From positions 196,642,706 to 196,706,705 of the forward strand of contig NC_092520.1 in the NCBI RefSeq assembly GCF_037038585.1: a DNA stretch of 64,000 nucleotides, read 5' to 3'. Both the position numbers and the translations under genes were made by a program. This DNA comes from Patagioenas fasciata. Lineage: Eukaryota; Chordata; Aves; Columbiformes; Columbidae. Below the pieces are notes generated by a model. The model did no database searches, was not told where the DNA came from, and saw nothing but the letters and a program-made list of their open reading frames with translations. Below, in pieces: positions 10,743 to 23,433 of the stretch (its first letter is position 1; every line of letters begins with the position of its first letter).

Positions 10743-13700
10743 AAATTATTATGAAAGGGTCATGACTAAAAGTCATACCCATCCATGATGAAAAAGGAAT
10801 CATATTCATATTTGATACTTTTGAACATTCTGTCAGATTTCTGGATATATATTTTAATTAAAAAATTATAGTAAAGATATGCAAGTTCCTCTGATTTGAG
10901 GATGCAGCATCAAAAATTGTAGTTCCTGAGTGCTTGAGTAGAAACAATCTCTTTGGCATTGATTTATGAAAATCAGTCTTTTCAAACAATCCAATATTCC
11001 TAATCCTTCAGCCTGTGAACCAGTGTCACAGTCGCAAGAGCCTGGAGGCTCTTACTATCTCTTCCAAACAGCTGAGATTTCTGGCTGAGTCATCTCGTTG
11101 GAGAGGGAGCTGGCCAGGCTTCACCAGCTGTGCACTCCAAGATTTTCCTCTCTCCTCTCCAGCTTGTCATCCCTGCCTTTTCATCTCCTTTCTGGATTCT
11201 CGAGTTCCTGCCTTGGCTTTCACAGGGCCACTTTCCATTTTTGTGGGCATATGCTGTGATCATTAGTGTTTTGTTGTGAAGTAAGTAAAGAGAATGTCTG
11301 CCCAATCATGAGGGAACTGCTGATTTTCCCTTTGGTAGTCACCAGAACTGTCAATGACTCACCCTACCAGCCCTCTGTCATGGCAGTGGGGATTAACCTG
11401 AGAGTGACCCAGGGTCCTGAGCCAAAATGTTTTCACTGCAGGGGTCTGCTGACAAACTGTAGGCACACATGGAGCTACTGACCTGAATCAGCAAGTACAT
11501 TGTCTTTTAATATGCTTACAGTACTATAGTCTAGTAATATATTCAGTTTGGAGGTACCCTAGAACTCATTAAACAACCTAATGGATCATGTGACAGTTGG
11601 AAAGGTTTTCTGTGTGAGTGAATGTTAAAGCAAATGTGTTAATTTGGGGCCATATTATTATTCCATCTCATTTGCACTGTTTTCTCTCATTTTGATTAAT
11701 GCCTAGATTGTGACTAACACATATGAGGAACAAGGGATAATACGCATAAAACCACAGTCTGTGGACATTCTTACCCTTCTAGTTTGTTCATCTGCTGAAA
11801 GAAAACTCATAAAAATAGAGAGGGGAAAAAAGTGTTAGCGCTGTTTCCCAGTCTTATAAAACTTAAAAGATTGTAAATTAATTTTCTCTATTTATAACTA
11901 TGTCTACAAGGTTGGAATGCAGTAGGTTTTATTTGGTTAAATATCAAGATCAAGAAAAAGCAATTTGTATACCTTCTAATCAAAAGCAGAGGAAAGCTTT
12001 AGAGATGTTTTTAATATCTAGAAACATTCTTTTATTAAGCAGATTCAGGAGAAATCAGGTGTTCCAATTCAGTCAGTTTATAATTGTGTATTGGATTACA
12101 TGAAGGTCATTAATTTCTCCAGGACATTCGAAGTATATTCATAGTTTGTCAGAAGACTCCCACAGAACTGACTTTCATTTGCTTTATCTACATTGTTTCT
12201 CACCAAGTGACATTTCACTGAAGCTGAAAACATTTATATTTCTTCTGTTTACAAATGTTGGACAGATTAAATAAAAACAATATAATAATAAAATATGTTT
12301 TGGAAAAAAAAATAATTGTAACTAAGGAGGCAATGCCCAGGATACTTTTTAATGTATTAGGTTGTATGACAGAAAGAATTTTTAAGGTACATCACACTTT
12401 CACCATCTCCAATTCTTGTGAAAATGGAAGGAACTTAGGTGGATTTTTTCTCTTTCTTTAACAGTCTGACTCCTTGCAATAATTGCCCTCAGAAGAGTTC
12501 AGAGTATATTACTGTTTCTCCTCTGAAAATCTGAATTCAGGAAGCTCCTACAAAGAAAAACAGAAGATAGCATCCTAAATCTCGTCAGAATCATACATGG
12601 AAATGTCTTTCACAAAAATCTCCCGGGGGAAAGAAGTGCTTCTTAAAATGACATAAATCTGAACTGCAGTTCCAGAAAATTGTGTTTAAGGGTGTTTCAA
12701 TATTGCATTATCTACACGCTGCATTGCTCTGTGTAATGGCAGAACAGACATACAAAGTTTGACATGCAACACCTGACTCTCCTGTATGTTTCCAGCCAGT
12801 GCTATGATAAGCTCTTTCAGAGGAAAGTAAAAGACCTCTATAATGCTTGCAAGCCATTCTTCAGAAACACAAAAACTTTAAATGTAGACTACTTTTTCTG
12901 AACAAATGGACGGTGTTTTCCCTTCTTGTATGAAAGGGATGTGTCAATTTTATTAGAGACTAGATGCTGTTTATCATTGGTACAATATGTGCAATCAGCT
13001 TAATCTCATCATTAGTTTTCAAACAAAACCAAGGTTTGGCAAATCACTTTTTAGTGTTATTATTTTTTTTAACTTTTTTATTTTCTCCTCTGAAAACTCT
13101 TTTACACAAAAGCAGTCAAAATGCCCTTCCCTTTGTGTAATGGAAGATTTGGAGCAAGAAAGATGTCATCCACTGTACCTCAGGCTGCCAGGCTTGTCAG
13201 AGGTCCCTATTGACAAGAAGTCTACTAGGTAGCAAAAATGAAGCAGAAAGGGAGTTATTCTATGACCCTTTTTTGATTTCTTTTCTTTTTAATCCATCAG
13301 CAATCTTCACTTATGGTATTGTGCTGGAAATGGCTTATTATTGCTAAATCTGTTCCTATTTTTAAACAGAGGAGACTGACTTTGCTCTTTGAAAGTACTC
13401 ATTTGCTTCTCTCCATCTTTATTACCTCTCTTTTTTTTTTTTTTTTAAATATGGGAACTGCTATTCTAAAATAACTGTTGATTAATCTAATGACATTTAA
13501 TTACATAAATAGGTGGAATGGAAAACAGAAGAAGGAGAGGTCTTTGATCTTTCAAGTTACTAGATTAAATGATAGCAAAAATTTCTCAGTATATATAAGA
13601 ATGTTGCTTTGGCCTCCTAGGTCTCTAATATTGTCAGTTATTCAAAGACACCTCCCAAGCTTTTAACCTCAATTTAATTAAAATATATATTATACCAATT

Positions 13701-13942
13701 AACTTCTATTATTTCAGCATCAGAGTGTCTTATCATGCTGTCATTATCCTAAGCAAATGGGTTTGTTTTACATAATGTGCACTAATTATGGTCGGTCCAT
13801 TAAAAACATTTCTCTTCAAATACTTTAGTCATAGGTAAAGAGGAAGGTTTTTGGTAGGTTCGTTGATTGTTTTTTTATAAATATTCCAATCAACCTTCAT
13901 GTAACTGAGGACTTTTCCATTTGGAAAACTTATTCATTCTAT
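10743..13942. other. Unique DNA, no gene seen
   Basis: AT-rich with a somewhat GC-richer part at about 11010-11480. Open frames are at most 83 codons and have no recognisable domain. I see no interspersed repeat. A T run lies at about 13431-13446. Confidence 0.55.
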
Positions 13943-14034
13943 GTTGTTTGTTTTTTGGTTTTTGTTTTTGTTTTGTTTTTTTTTGTTGTTGTTGGTTTTT
14001 TTTTGGTTTTTTTTTTGTTTTTTTTTTTTTTTTT
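13943..14034 (+). repeat. G/T-only low-complexity tract
   Basis: About 92 bases contain only T and G, with GTT and long T runs, ending in a run of about 18 T. Low-complexity sequence with no coding meaning. Confidence 0.9.
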
Positions 14035-14230
14035 AAGGAGAATATATGGTAGTTATTAATGGAACACCATAATTTATTTCAATAGTATTACTTCTTGGAA
14101 AGCAGGAACATTTCAAAATTAAGTTCAGTATGAAAAAGACTCTGATGTGTTTTGTCCTAAGAAACTCTTCATAGATCTTCTTAATACATTTTTAATTATG
14201 AGGTGTCATCTAATGACTTAGTGGTAATGG
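14035..14230. other. Short unique spacer
   Basis: Unremarkable AT-rich sequence between two low-complexity tracts. Confidence 0.5.
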
Positions 14231-14365
14231 TTTTCTTTTCTTTTCTTTTCTTTTCTTTTCTTTTCTTTTCTTTTCTTTTCTTTTCTTTTCTTTTCTTTTC
14301 TTTTCTTTTCTTTTCTTTTCTTTTCTTTTCTTTTCTTTTCTTTTCTTTTCTTTTCTTTTCTTTTC
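14231..14365 (+). repeat. Perfect (TTTTC)27 microsatellite
   Basis: Twenty-seven uninterrupted TTTTC units, followed at about 14392-14413 by a long T run. The lack of any interruption suggests it is young or unstable and likely polymorphic. It is homopyrimidine on this strand. The phenylalanine/serine/leucine repeat frames crossing it are artefacts. Confidence 0.97.
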
Positions 14366-14580
14366 CTGATATTTATTTGGGTGTACCCTTCTTTTTTTTT
14401 TTTTTTTTTTTTTCACTTTACAAATGTATTGTTCAATCTCTTGAAAGATTCTTTCACGCTTTTATTTTTTTGTTTCTTCCCAAGTTTTGATTACAGAAAT
14501 AAAACAAAGATGGGCTTAAAATGACCTGCACTTAATTCCACTCCACAATTTTTTTAATCCTGTTTCAAGTGGCAGGATGC

Positions 14581-15273
14581 TGATGCATGTACTTACATAT
14601 CAGGAACCCAATGAACAGATCAGACTGTGATCCTAGGTTTTTGGTTTGTCCAAATGAGTCCTTGCTGATCATCATGTTCCCCCTCCCTGAAGCCATGGTG
14701 ACTCTCGTCAAATTCACCTTACCTAGGCTGAGGAAGCAACCTAATCTCAACAGACAGGGTCCTCATCCACTGAAGTGCCCAGACAGAGAGAAGCTGCCTG
14801 ACCCTCTGATCTGGATGTAAAAGGGGGCATCTCCCAAAGACCGCCTTTGAGTGGTCTTCTTGGAGCAGCAGGACTGTGAATGGAGCACTCCCTTTAGATC
14901 AGGGGCACTGTCTAAGGAAATTTCCAGGGACTGAGAGCCCTCACCTTCTCCTTGGTGAGTGATTATTTCTTCTGGATATATCCTTGAGTGAGCCCTTGCC
15001 CCCACCCCAGGCAAGTGGTTATTTCTTCTGCATACCCTTGAGTGAAAGAAGCTTCTCTTTGAGTGTGTGCATGCTGTGGATCATCATTCTTCTGTGGTCA
15101 TATGGTAATAATATCCCCAATATTGAACATGCAGTTTATGAAATGTTGCTGGAATTCTAATTGATTTTGAATTACCCTCCGCTTGCATTGGTTTCTGGTT
15201 GTTTGGTTTTGGTTTCAGTTCTAAATTAAAGCTGATTTAAACTTCTGCTAGGATGTCTAGGGGTGTTTTTTCA
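14581..15273 (+). mobile_element. Degraded solo LTR, same family as 51.9 kb copy
   Basis: From about 14755 to 15100 this matches the element at 51932-52706 in order and spacing: the acagggtcctca block, the CTTTGAGTG block, GGAGCACTCCC, GGATATATCCTTGA and GCAAGTGGTTATTTCTTCT. The presumed TATA box is decayed here (TGTAAAA, 14816-14822). Ends are placed by alignment to the better copy (TGATGCATG at 14581 against TGTTGCAG) and are uncertain. No target-site duplication is visible. No internal retroviral coding sequence flanks it, so it is most likely a solo LTR left after recombination. Family name not assigned. Confidence 0.7.
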
Positions 15274-18200
15274 GTAAAGCTTAGTCAGACGATAAATAGA
15301 ACTTTCTAGTTACTAAATTACCCAGTTCTAACATGGTATGTCAATCAATTCATTTACCAATTCACTCCATTCACCAATCAAATGAAAATGCCTTCTGTAG
15401 ATTAATGAAGCAGACTTGCAGTCTCTGTACATGACTTCTTATATCTGAAAATTATATTTCATATAATTATGTATGTAAATAATCACCTATACAGACACTA
15501 AAGAGAACACTGACGGAGCTAAAGCTGAGAATACCTCCCAGTCCTTGGGGTGAATTACCCCTGAGTTGAACTATGTATCTGTTTTGTTTGTTCATCATGT
15601 ACTATGCGCAATGCTCCTTTAAAAAGCCTGCAGCTGCACAGCAGGGATATAAAGAGTGCTTGTTTGCCTTGTTCTGACAGGGAGCCTCTGGAGGCAGGGG
15701 CAGGTTGCTCTTCCATTGCAAGTGACTAAGAAAGCCAAGGAGAGCACAAGAAGAGGAGGGAGAGAAACTCCTGGAGCACCTCTTGGGACAAGGATATGAA
15801 CCCAGACACACAGTGGGGGAAAGGCTGTAACACAGACAGAAGGTTAAGAGACTTCTGAGAGCAGGATGTGGACGGTCAGGTCCGATATGTAATGCAAGAG
15901 GAAGAAAAAACATTTTTCTCAGGGGTGTACTGGAGATTGTGTAGAACATGCTGCACGAGTTTTGCAATCCCAAGCATCGCACACCAGAACTACTTCTCAA
16001 ACACTGTTGCTTTCCTGGGAATGAAGTAGTAGTTTGCCAGACATCCTGAAAATAATTTAACATTAGCCAAACATTAAGGTAGACAAACATCTGCATTGCT
16101 GCAGCCCAGAAGGATACTAGAAGTTGCTTGTCTGACTACAAAACTAGTAGGAATTCTCTATTCTGCAATAATTCAGTGGCCAGGACACTGCTTACAAACT
16201 TCTTCCAGCACATCACCTTTTACCCAGCAGAAATGAGTTGTCTTTATTGGTTTTATTCTTATGATCATGAAATGTATCTTTATAGAACAAAAGACCTTTT
16301 GTATTCTTAAAAAAGACTACTTTAAGGAAGATCCAGCCAGGGTTTCACTGCGACCTGTTGGACCCCTACTCAGGGATAGAGGGACAGCCCCCATAGAAAC
16401 CAGCCTGTATCAGAAGGTTCTCCTTGTAGCAGCCTATATGTATGCCAGTTGCAGACACAAACAATATCCACTAGTCACAATATTTTAAAAATGTATTTAT
16501 TTTCAAAGACTAAGGAAGAAATCTGTTATCTCAGGACTTCATTCTAAGTATTGACTTTCCTAATCTTGACAAAATTGATCTTCATAGAATACTAAGAGAA
16601 CTAAATGAGTACTGGGATGTTTTGAAGCAGAATTGAGGATGTTTGTGTATGATTCTTGCCAACTCTAGGGGGAAATATTTCAAGATTAAATCCACTGCTC
16701 TGCTTTGAAAAAGCTCAGCAAGTATGTGTTAAAACCTGCCTTCTAATATTCTATACTCGTTTTGCTGGAACAGGATATCCTCAAAAGAGAGTTTTCTAGT
16801 TGCTCCCAGAGGTCTTTGGTGGGAGCAATCCGCTTCCCATTAATCCTAATAGTGTGTGCTGGTGCCATAGTCCTACATTGGTTTATTTCTTTCACTTTCA
16901 GTCCTTCCAGTCTCTCTGTAGGCAGTAAAGTCATTCTAGCTTCCTTACATAGCCCTTATGACTCTTTATCCGCCTCACCTATGACAAGTATGTGATCTTG
17001 TGGTGAAATATCTTCTTTGATATGTGAGATAAGGCAAAGAGGGTAATAAAGAGTGCAAAGTGACAGCTTTTCTTGTCCTATTCTCAGCTTTTATTTCAAA
17101 GGGAATATAAATCACTCTCTCACACAGAGATCACAAAGAAACATTGATTATTTCAGTAGCTCAGCCTGTCTTCAAGAAGATATAGCTACAATAACCTGGA
17201 TCCCAGAGTGTCATAAGAGTTTTGTCCATTCTTGAATTTTAAAATATGCTACACCACATAGCTATCTCCTGTAACCACTTATTTCTAGAAATCATTGTGC
17301 CTCAATCATTGTTTAAAAGGTACTTAAATACACTGTCAGTTTAAACTCAAGACATTAATTATTTTTAATTTAGTTCATTTAGCAAAAAATACACTTCTAA
17401 AAAACAGTTAATTTTTTCAACCTTTGAGGAAGTTATAAACAACTTGAGAACATCTCATAGGTACGTTTCCCAAAGCATGCTCGTTTCACCACGGCTGGGT
17501 TCAATCCTACCCTCTCTCTGCACCTTCAGAAAAACCTGTTCCATCCTTGTAATTTTCAGCCTTCTTAAATTTATAGACAGGAAACTGTTTCCAGTCTAGA
17601 TGAAGACCCTTGAGTAGGAAACCTAAACCTGATGACAAACTCATTTTCCATCATTATATTTCAACACTTTTGAACAGTAGTCTGTGACTATGAAACCAGG
17701 AAATGAGCCGGTCTAGTGAATGTTCCTTGATATTGGACCTCACTCATCAATATTAAATATTTCCTATTTGTGCCAGCTAGTGTTTTTTCCAAACAATCCT
17801 CAGGCAGGGTTTAGGAGCCAGAACGTCCCAAGAACTATCCTTAACAAGCAGTTTGTATGTCATCTTGTTGTTCTGGAGATTAGGAGAGTTTATTAGCATA
17901 GACACCTGTCATTCTCTGCCAGTTGGCCTCAGTGCTCAGAAATGTTCGCCAGCATAATCTGCTCACATATATTAAAAATCTAAAAGCCTTATATTACAAT
18001 AATTTATTGTAGTATGGCTAACTTGTTGGCTTATTTTTCCTTTCCTTTTCCTGCTTTCGGTTGTATGAGAAAAAGGTTTTAGCTGTTCAGCCCTTTTGTC
18101 TCTTATTGTGGTTATCTTGATTTCTGTTTTCATTTCATTTTAATTAAATTGAATTCAGACTTTGAAAATATGATCTATTCAGACCCATACCTAATTTGAA

Positions 18201-18844
18201 ATTATTACAGCCAAATATGAGAAAATATGGGGCCCCTCAGGCATACAACAAATCATTTTATATTGAGTATTTGGATTGATATATAGCAGGTATCCAGCTT
18301 AAGAAACAGGGACAAATTATTTGCCCATGTTTAACTCTGAAAAAAGCAAAAGGGGTCTAGAAAGATCTTCATTAATTTTCCTTGGGCTGCATTAAACAAT
18401 TTTTCCCTTGTTATACAGTAGTAAATATCAGGAATGCTCCAAATTGTCTTGGTTTGATTAAAGTAGGTATTTCTGAGCCTTTCTACAGCACCAATCATAC
18501 TCATGACAAGAGCAGAACAAATGCCCAATTTCAAATGTAGTAAATCTATTCCAACTCTTTTTTGAATAATAAAAAGTAAAAAATATATTTCTGTTTAATA
18601 TTTGCTAGTTTAAATGTTCCCTACATCTGAAGCACAGCTCACTTCAGCCATGAGCAAAATGAACAGTATTCTATATCTGATACACAAATAGTTAAGTTTT
18701 CCTATTTCTCTTATGATTTTTTTTTTTTTTTATATGTATGGAGCAGACCTGTATTCCATAAATGCTACTGAAATAGTCAAGGTTATCTGGTAAAATTTCA
18801 GAATTCTAATTTAAGAATCTGTGCTGATAATAGAATCATCCAGG
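15274..18844. other. Unique DNA with one 164-codon minus-strand frame
   Basis: No gene supported. The longest frame (16096 down to 15602, minus strand) encodes 164 residues without a recognisable domain, in a locally GC-richer patch; I treat it as chance. The remainder is AT-rich with no clear repeat. Confidence 0.5.
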
Positions 18845-19082
18845 GGATGGTTAAATTGAATATTAGGAAAAAAATGTTCACAGAAAGGGTTGTCAGGCAT
18901 TGAAACAGGCTGCCCAGGGAAGTGGTGGAGTTACCGTCCCTGGAGGTGTTTAGAAGGCATTTAGACAAGTTCTTCGGGACATGGTTTAGTGCTATAGTTA
19001 TGCTAGGTTATGGTTGGATTCGATGATCCTGAGGGTCTCTTCGAGCTGAAATGGTTCTATGACTCTATGATTCTATTCTATG
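18845..19082 (+). mobile_element. CR1 3' fragment
   Basis: Contains the conserved CR1 C-terminal coding and 3' end: the words for 'R-hydrophobic-x-R-H-W-x-R-L-P-R-E-V-V-E', a GGTTGGATTCGATGATCCTGAGGGTCTCTT block, and a degenerate ATTCTATG tail at about 19050-19082. It is heavily 5'-truncated and mutated, with no open frame. Older than the 6.2-kb copy. Confidence 0.9.
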
Positions 19083-20421
19083 AAAAAAGGAATACATTTA
19101 TTTTGTTCTCTCACTAGTAGAACACCACCACTAAGTTATCCTGAATTACTGGAAGGATTACTTGTATGTTTTTCAAAGGTATTTCTGAGTCTCTTTGGTG
19201 TCTAGTTAAATCTAGAGCACATCAAAATAAATCTTAGCTGGTAAAGCTTACATATAGATGGTGAAAGAGAGAAATGGAACAAGAACAAAGGTATGTGTGA
19301 GTCAGATATGTTCCATTTATCTACTGAATTATGATTTCAATATTTGAAATTGCATTTCTATGCATTTCCAACAGATACCTAATGTTAGGAGAGCTTTCTT
19401 TTTCTATGGAATTACCGTTGGCTTACAGTTCTTAAGAGAAGAAATAAGGATTATTCTTCTAAAAACCATTAATTTATACAATTCAGGATAAACAGTAGTA
19501 TCTTATGACTCTTTCACCCAGGATAAACAATATTTTTACAATTAAAGACTCTCTTTATAATTACTATCACATTTCTGGACATAAGAATAAATAAAGTAAG
19601 AATTTTTCAATGTAATAGAACATCTTGCCTTTAAAAAATTAAAATGAGATGAAGGAATATTATTACCTCATAAAAGAGAAGGTTTCTGAAATAGAATTTC
19701 TGGTAAAGAAGATCTGATAGTGCCGCTTCAAACAGCCAACTTTGCAGTTATATTTTTATTGATATGACCACTGCCTATGGGTGAACATTCAATTTCCTTT
19801 TCTGTAGGAAAGTGATCACAACTTTGAGGTTTTGATTATTCCAAGGCAGGAGTGTCTCAGTCTGTCCTGTGCCTCAATTTTACTTCAGCATGAGCAGAGC
19901 ATCCAGTTTCTAAGCTGTCCTGTACATACGTTCTACACTATGGACTATACATTTATACAGAGTAATACAATTTTCATGTAAGGCACAGATTATTCTACTC
20001 CTAGAATATACTTTTGCTTCTTAGTTAAATCATTAATTTAGAATAAAAAAAACCCAAACAGAATTACAAGAACTATGCTCTAATTTTGCTCCCTTACATT
20101 TAGGTTGATTGCATTGCTTATCTAACTGTTGGTCCCTTTTATATATATTTTTACTGGATTTGTTTTCATGTTAAAGATTATTTCATTTTGCACATCCTTA
20201 CAAACATCATCTAAAAGTTACAGTGTAATTCTTAAAGAAAGGAGGAAAAGAAAAAGATAAAACAAGCAAATTAAGAACATTCTGTTTCACTGTGCAAATC
20301 ACTATGAAACAAAAGGATTTTGTGTTTCTTTCATAGGAATTTTTTTATTATAACATGACATACAATCACGTTACATAAAATATTGAAAGTTTTAACTACA
20401 GCTCAAAAAACATTTTACATT
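19083..20421. other. AT-rich unique DNA, no gene seen
   Basis: No open frame of note, no repeat recognised. Confidence 0.6.
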
Positions 20422-20891
20422 GAAAAAGAAAAAAGAAAAAGAGGAAAAAGAAAAAAGAAAAAGAGGAAAAAGAAAAAGAAAAAAGAAAAAGAAAAAGAGG
20501 AAAAAGAAAGAAAAAGAAAAAAAAAGAGGAAAAAGAAAAAGAAAAAAGAAGAAGAGGAAAAAGAAAAAGAAAAAAGAAAAAGAGGAAAAAGAAAAAGAAA
20601 AAAGAAAAAGAGGAAAAAGAAAGAAAAAGAAAAAAGAAAAAGAGGAAAAAGAAAAAGAAAAAAGAGGAAAAAGGAAAAAGAAAAAGAGGAAAAAGAAAAA
20701 GAAAAAAGAGGAAAAAGAAAAAAGAAAAAGAGGAAAAAGGAAAAGAAAAAAGAGGAAAAAGAAAAAGAAAAAAGAAAAAGAGGAAAAAGAAAAAAAGAAA
20801 AAGAGGAAAAAGAAAAAAGAAAAAGAGGAAAAAGAAAAAGAAAAAAGAAAAAGAGGAAAAAGAAAAAGAAAAAAGAAAAAGAGAAAGAAAA
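20422..20891 (+). repeat. 470-nt homopurine tract with GAGG higher-order repeat
   Basis: Every base on this strand is A or G. The tract is built from AAAAAG and AAAAAAG words, with 17 GAGG punctuations by my count spaced roughly 15-30 bases. A common 28-base unit is four A5-6G words plus AGG. It stays open in several frames on both strands (up to 176 codons of Lys/Glu/Arg or Phe/Leu/Ser), which is a composition artefact. Long mirror-like polypurine tracts can form triplex DNA; that is known for such sequences but only inferred here. Confidence 0.95.
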
Positions 20892-21643
20892 CCAAACTAT
20901 TTTGTTTATTTAAGCATTTCCTTTAGGGTAACCATAGATTTTGCCAGAGTAGGGTATTTTCTGATTGATGATATCTGTAAAATAGCTGTTTGAACTACTC
21001 TTCTTACATTTATGTCTCATTATCTATAAGATATTTCTGGTCTATTCAGCAATTCTCTTCTGAAAGCATCCTGTAAAAAGCAATTAAGGTATCCTATCAA
21101 CTTGGCACAGCTCTGACATTTCTACTAAAAGGAGAAATAAAACATCAAATGTATCTCCGCAAACATCTCAAACTGTTTGCTGTGGCCTGCATTCTACCTA
21201 CCGGCTACAAAGAGAGGTAAATGAGGGAGCTTCCTCCATGCCTTCAGCCAGTCTGGAAAATTACCAAAAAAAAGTCATCTTAGTTGAGTTCCTGCTTCCC
21301 TGAACTTGGAAGCATGGGGGAACTATCCAATACTGTTTCAGAGACACAAAGATGAGAAAGAACTTCACTGCATCCCTTTTTCCATCCCCACACTAGCGGC
21401 AGGGCAAGCTAGCCATGAAATAGGCAGCAAGTTACAATGTTCCTGGAGGCTATGAGCTGTACATCCCACTTCAGACTCCAAAAGGAATTTTCACAGGACT
21501 GGCACTGGGCTCCAGACACAAATCCCTTTCTGTACCTGACAGCAAAGAAGCCACACTCGTACCTTTACTAAAATTATATATCTTTTTTTTTTTTTTTTTC
21601 CCTCCTTTCCAAATACATAAATAGATTAAATATTGTGTATGCT
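20892..21643. other. Unique DNA, no gene seen
   Basis: A mildly GC-richer part at 21170-21550 has no domain-bearing frame. A T run lies at about 21582-21599 next to the LTR that follows. Confidence 0.5.
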
Positions 21644-22198
21644 TGCCCTAGCTTCAGCTGGGATAAAGTTAATTTTCTTCCTAGTAGCTGACATAGTGCT
21701 GTGTTTTGAAATTATAAAGTGAATAATGTTGATAACACACTGATGTTTTAGTTGTTCCTGGGTCATCAAGGACTTTTCAGCTTCTCGTGCTGGCCTGCCA
21801 GTGAGAAGGCGGAGAGTGCACAAAAGATTGGGAGGAGACACAGCCAGGACAGCTGGCCCCAAATGACCAAAAGGGTATTCCACACCATATGATGCAGTGT
21901 TCAGTATATAAAGATGGGGGAAGAAGAAGGAAGGGCAGATATTCGAAGTTACAGTGTTTGTATTCCCAAGTAACTGTTACATGTGATGAAGCCCTGCTAC
22001 CCTGGAGATGGCTGAACACCTGCCTGCCCATGGGAAGGAGTGAATGCATTCCTTGTTTTGCTTTGCTTGTGTGTGTACCTTTACCAATTAAACTGTCTTT
22101 ATCTCAACCCACGAGTTTTCTCACTTTTATCGTTCGAAGTCTCTTTCCCATTCTACCAAGAGGAAGTGAGCAAGCAGCTGTGCAATTAAACCATGATT
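21644..22198 (+). mobile_element. Solo LTR, avian ERV (same family as 49.7 kb)
   Basis: The sequence begins TGCCCTAG followed by the AGCTGGGATAAAGTTAAT block. It then carries GTTGATAACACA..GATGTTTTAGTT, a TATA box (TATATAAA, 21905-21912), CCCTGCTACCCTGGAGATGG, a poly(A) signal ATTAAA (22087-22092) and TTTATCTCAACCCACGAG. This order matches a common avian LTR layout and the copy at 49745-50328. The 3' end has lost part of the terminal sequence. No gag, pol or env lies beside it, so I call it a solo LTR. Frames of 85-103 codons inside are chance. Confidence 0.88.
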
Positions 22199-23433
22199 AA
22201 TTAAATCAGTTGAGTCTCTACAATGTATCTAAAGGCCATCTAGAGGAATAAGATTGATCAAGCCTTCACGCTGTGCTGAAATTTCCATCTTTTGTGTAGA
22301 TATTCAAAATAAATATTTATCAGGGAAATAAACTTTCGAAATACAGTTGTGTTTAGCTGGGATAAATAAAAACATAAGGAATATTTTCTCATTTTAGGTT
22401 TACTGTCCTCATGCTATAAGCAGTGGGACAAATCTCATGTTGGATAGATTCTTGCATTTTGCCCATTTTGCCTAACACATACATCTGACCCTGGTATTGC
22501 TACATATTTTGTACCTTTTTTTTTTTTTAATTTTTTTTTTCCTTTGAATGACAGCATTTAGCTTCAAGGGAAAATAAGCATCCCCTCTTGCTATACACAA
22601 AAGCATTAGCTCTTGTCAGTACTAGGTCATCTCCAAGCTCTCTTTCTCTCCTGCTGTTGATGTTAAATAAGTGCAAGGGCTCTGAGATGGATTGGTGATA
22701 TTGCCGCTAGCAATTGCAATCAAGCCCTCCTGGGTGCAAACTTATGGCAACATCCCCTGGTCTTCCTGAGTCGATGCATTTGCAAATGTTTTCACCTTGG
22801 CCAAACATGTCAAACTCATAATCTCAGAGTGTTTCTTGCTGGTGGAGTGCAGTGTCTAGCTACCAGAAGTGGGAATTGTCTCCATTTCAGACCTGTCTTA
22901 TTTTACCAGATTTCACATCTGCCACTTCTCTCATATCACATGCCAGTTATGATGTAAGAACTATGGCAAAAACCTTGGACAATTTCCTCTATGGAAGTTT
23001 CTTGCACTCCCTGATGAAAAAGAAAGTAGGCAAAGTGAAAAGTCAGCTTGCAAACTATGTGTATTATTTTACTACATAGATTACAAAGAGCAGGATACAG
23101 AGGGAAAGAACAACTTACAAGAGGAAAGTTCAAGGCAAGTGTGTGGTAGATAAAGGATAAAATTAGTACTGGTGATAACACATAGAATGAATTACTGTGT
23201 TTGATTCGAGTACTAGTTGTTATCATTTATGCATATAATTAATCCCTAGAGTATGTAAAAACTTCTATTAAATATTGAATCTAAAAAGCTATCAACTGGA
23301 AATCAAAATAAAAGGTACCTTCTCCTGAAAAATTCAGCAAATAATTCAAGCCTGAAGCCCATGATCACAAAATTTGGTACCATGCAAGCAGCATCAACCC
23401 TATATTTAAAGGATGCCTAACAACATACAGAAG
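22199..23433. other. Unique DNA, no gene seen
   Basis: AT-rich, with short T runs at about 22518-22541. Frames reach 96 codons without recognisable domains. Confidence 0.55.

Noticed and set aside
6225..10760. Target-site duplication for the full-length CR1
   Set aside because: Flanks (GTTCCTGGGATCAG left, AAATTATTATG right) share no convincing word; CR1 often leaves none.
14203..14490. Frames with Phe-Ser-Phe-Leu repeats
   Set aside because: Direct translation of the TTTTC microsatellite.
20383..20926. Overlapping Lys/Glu/Arg and Phe/Leu/Ser frames of 167-176 codons
   Set aside because: All are produced by the all-purine tract, which lacks stop codons in several frames. No start context, domain or codon bias.
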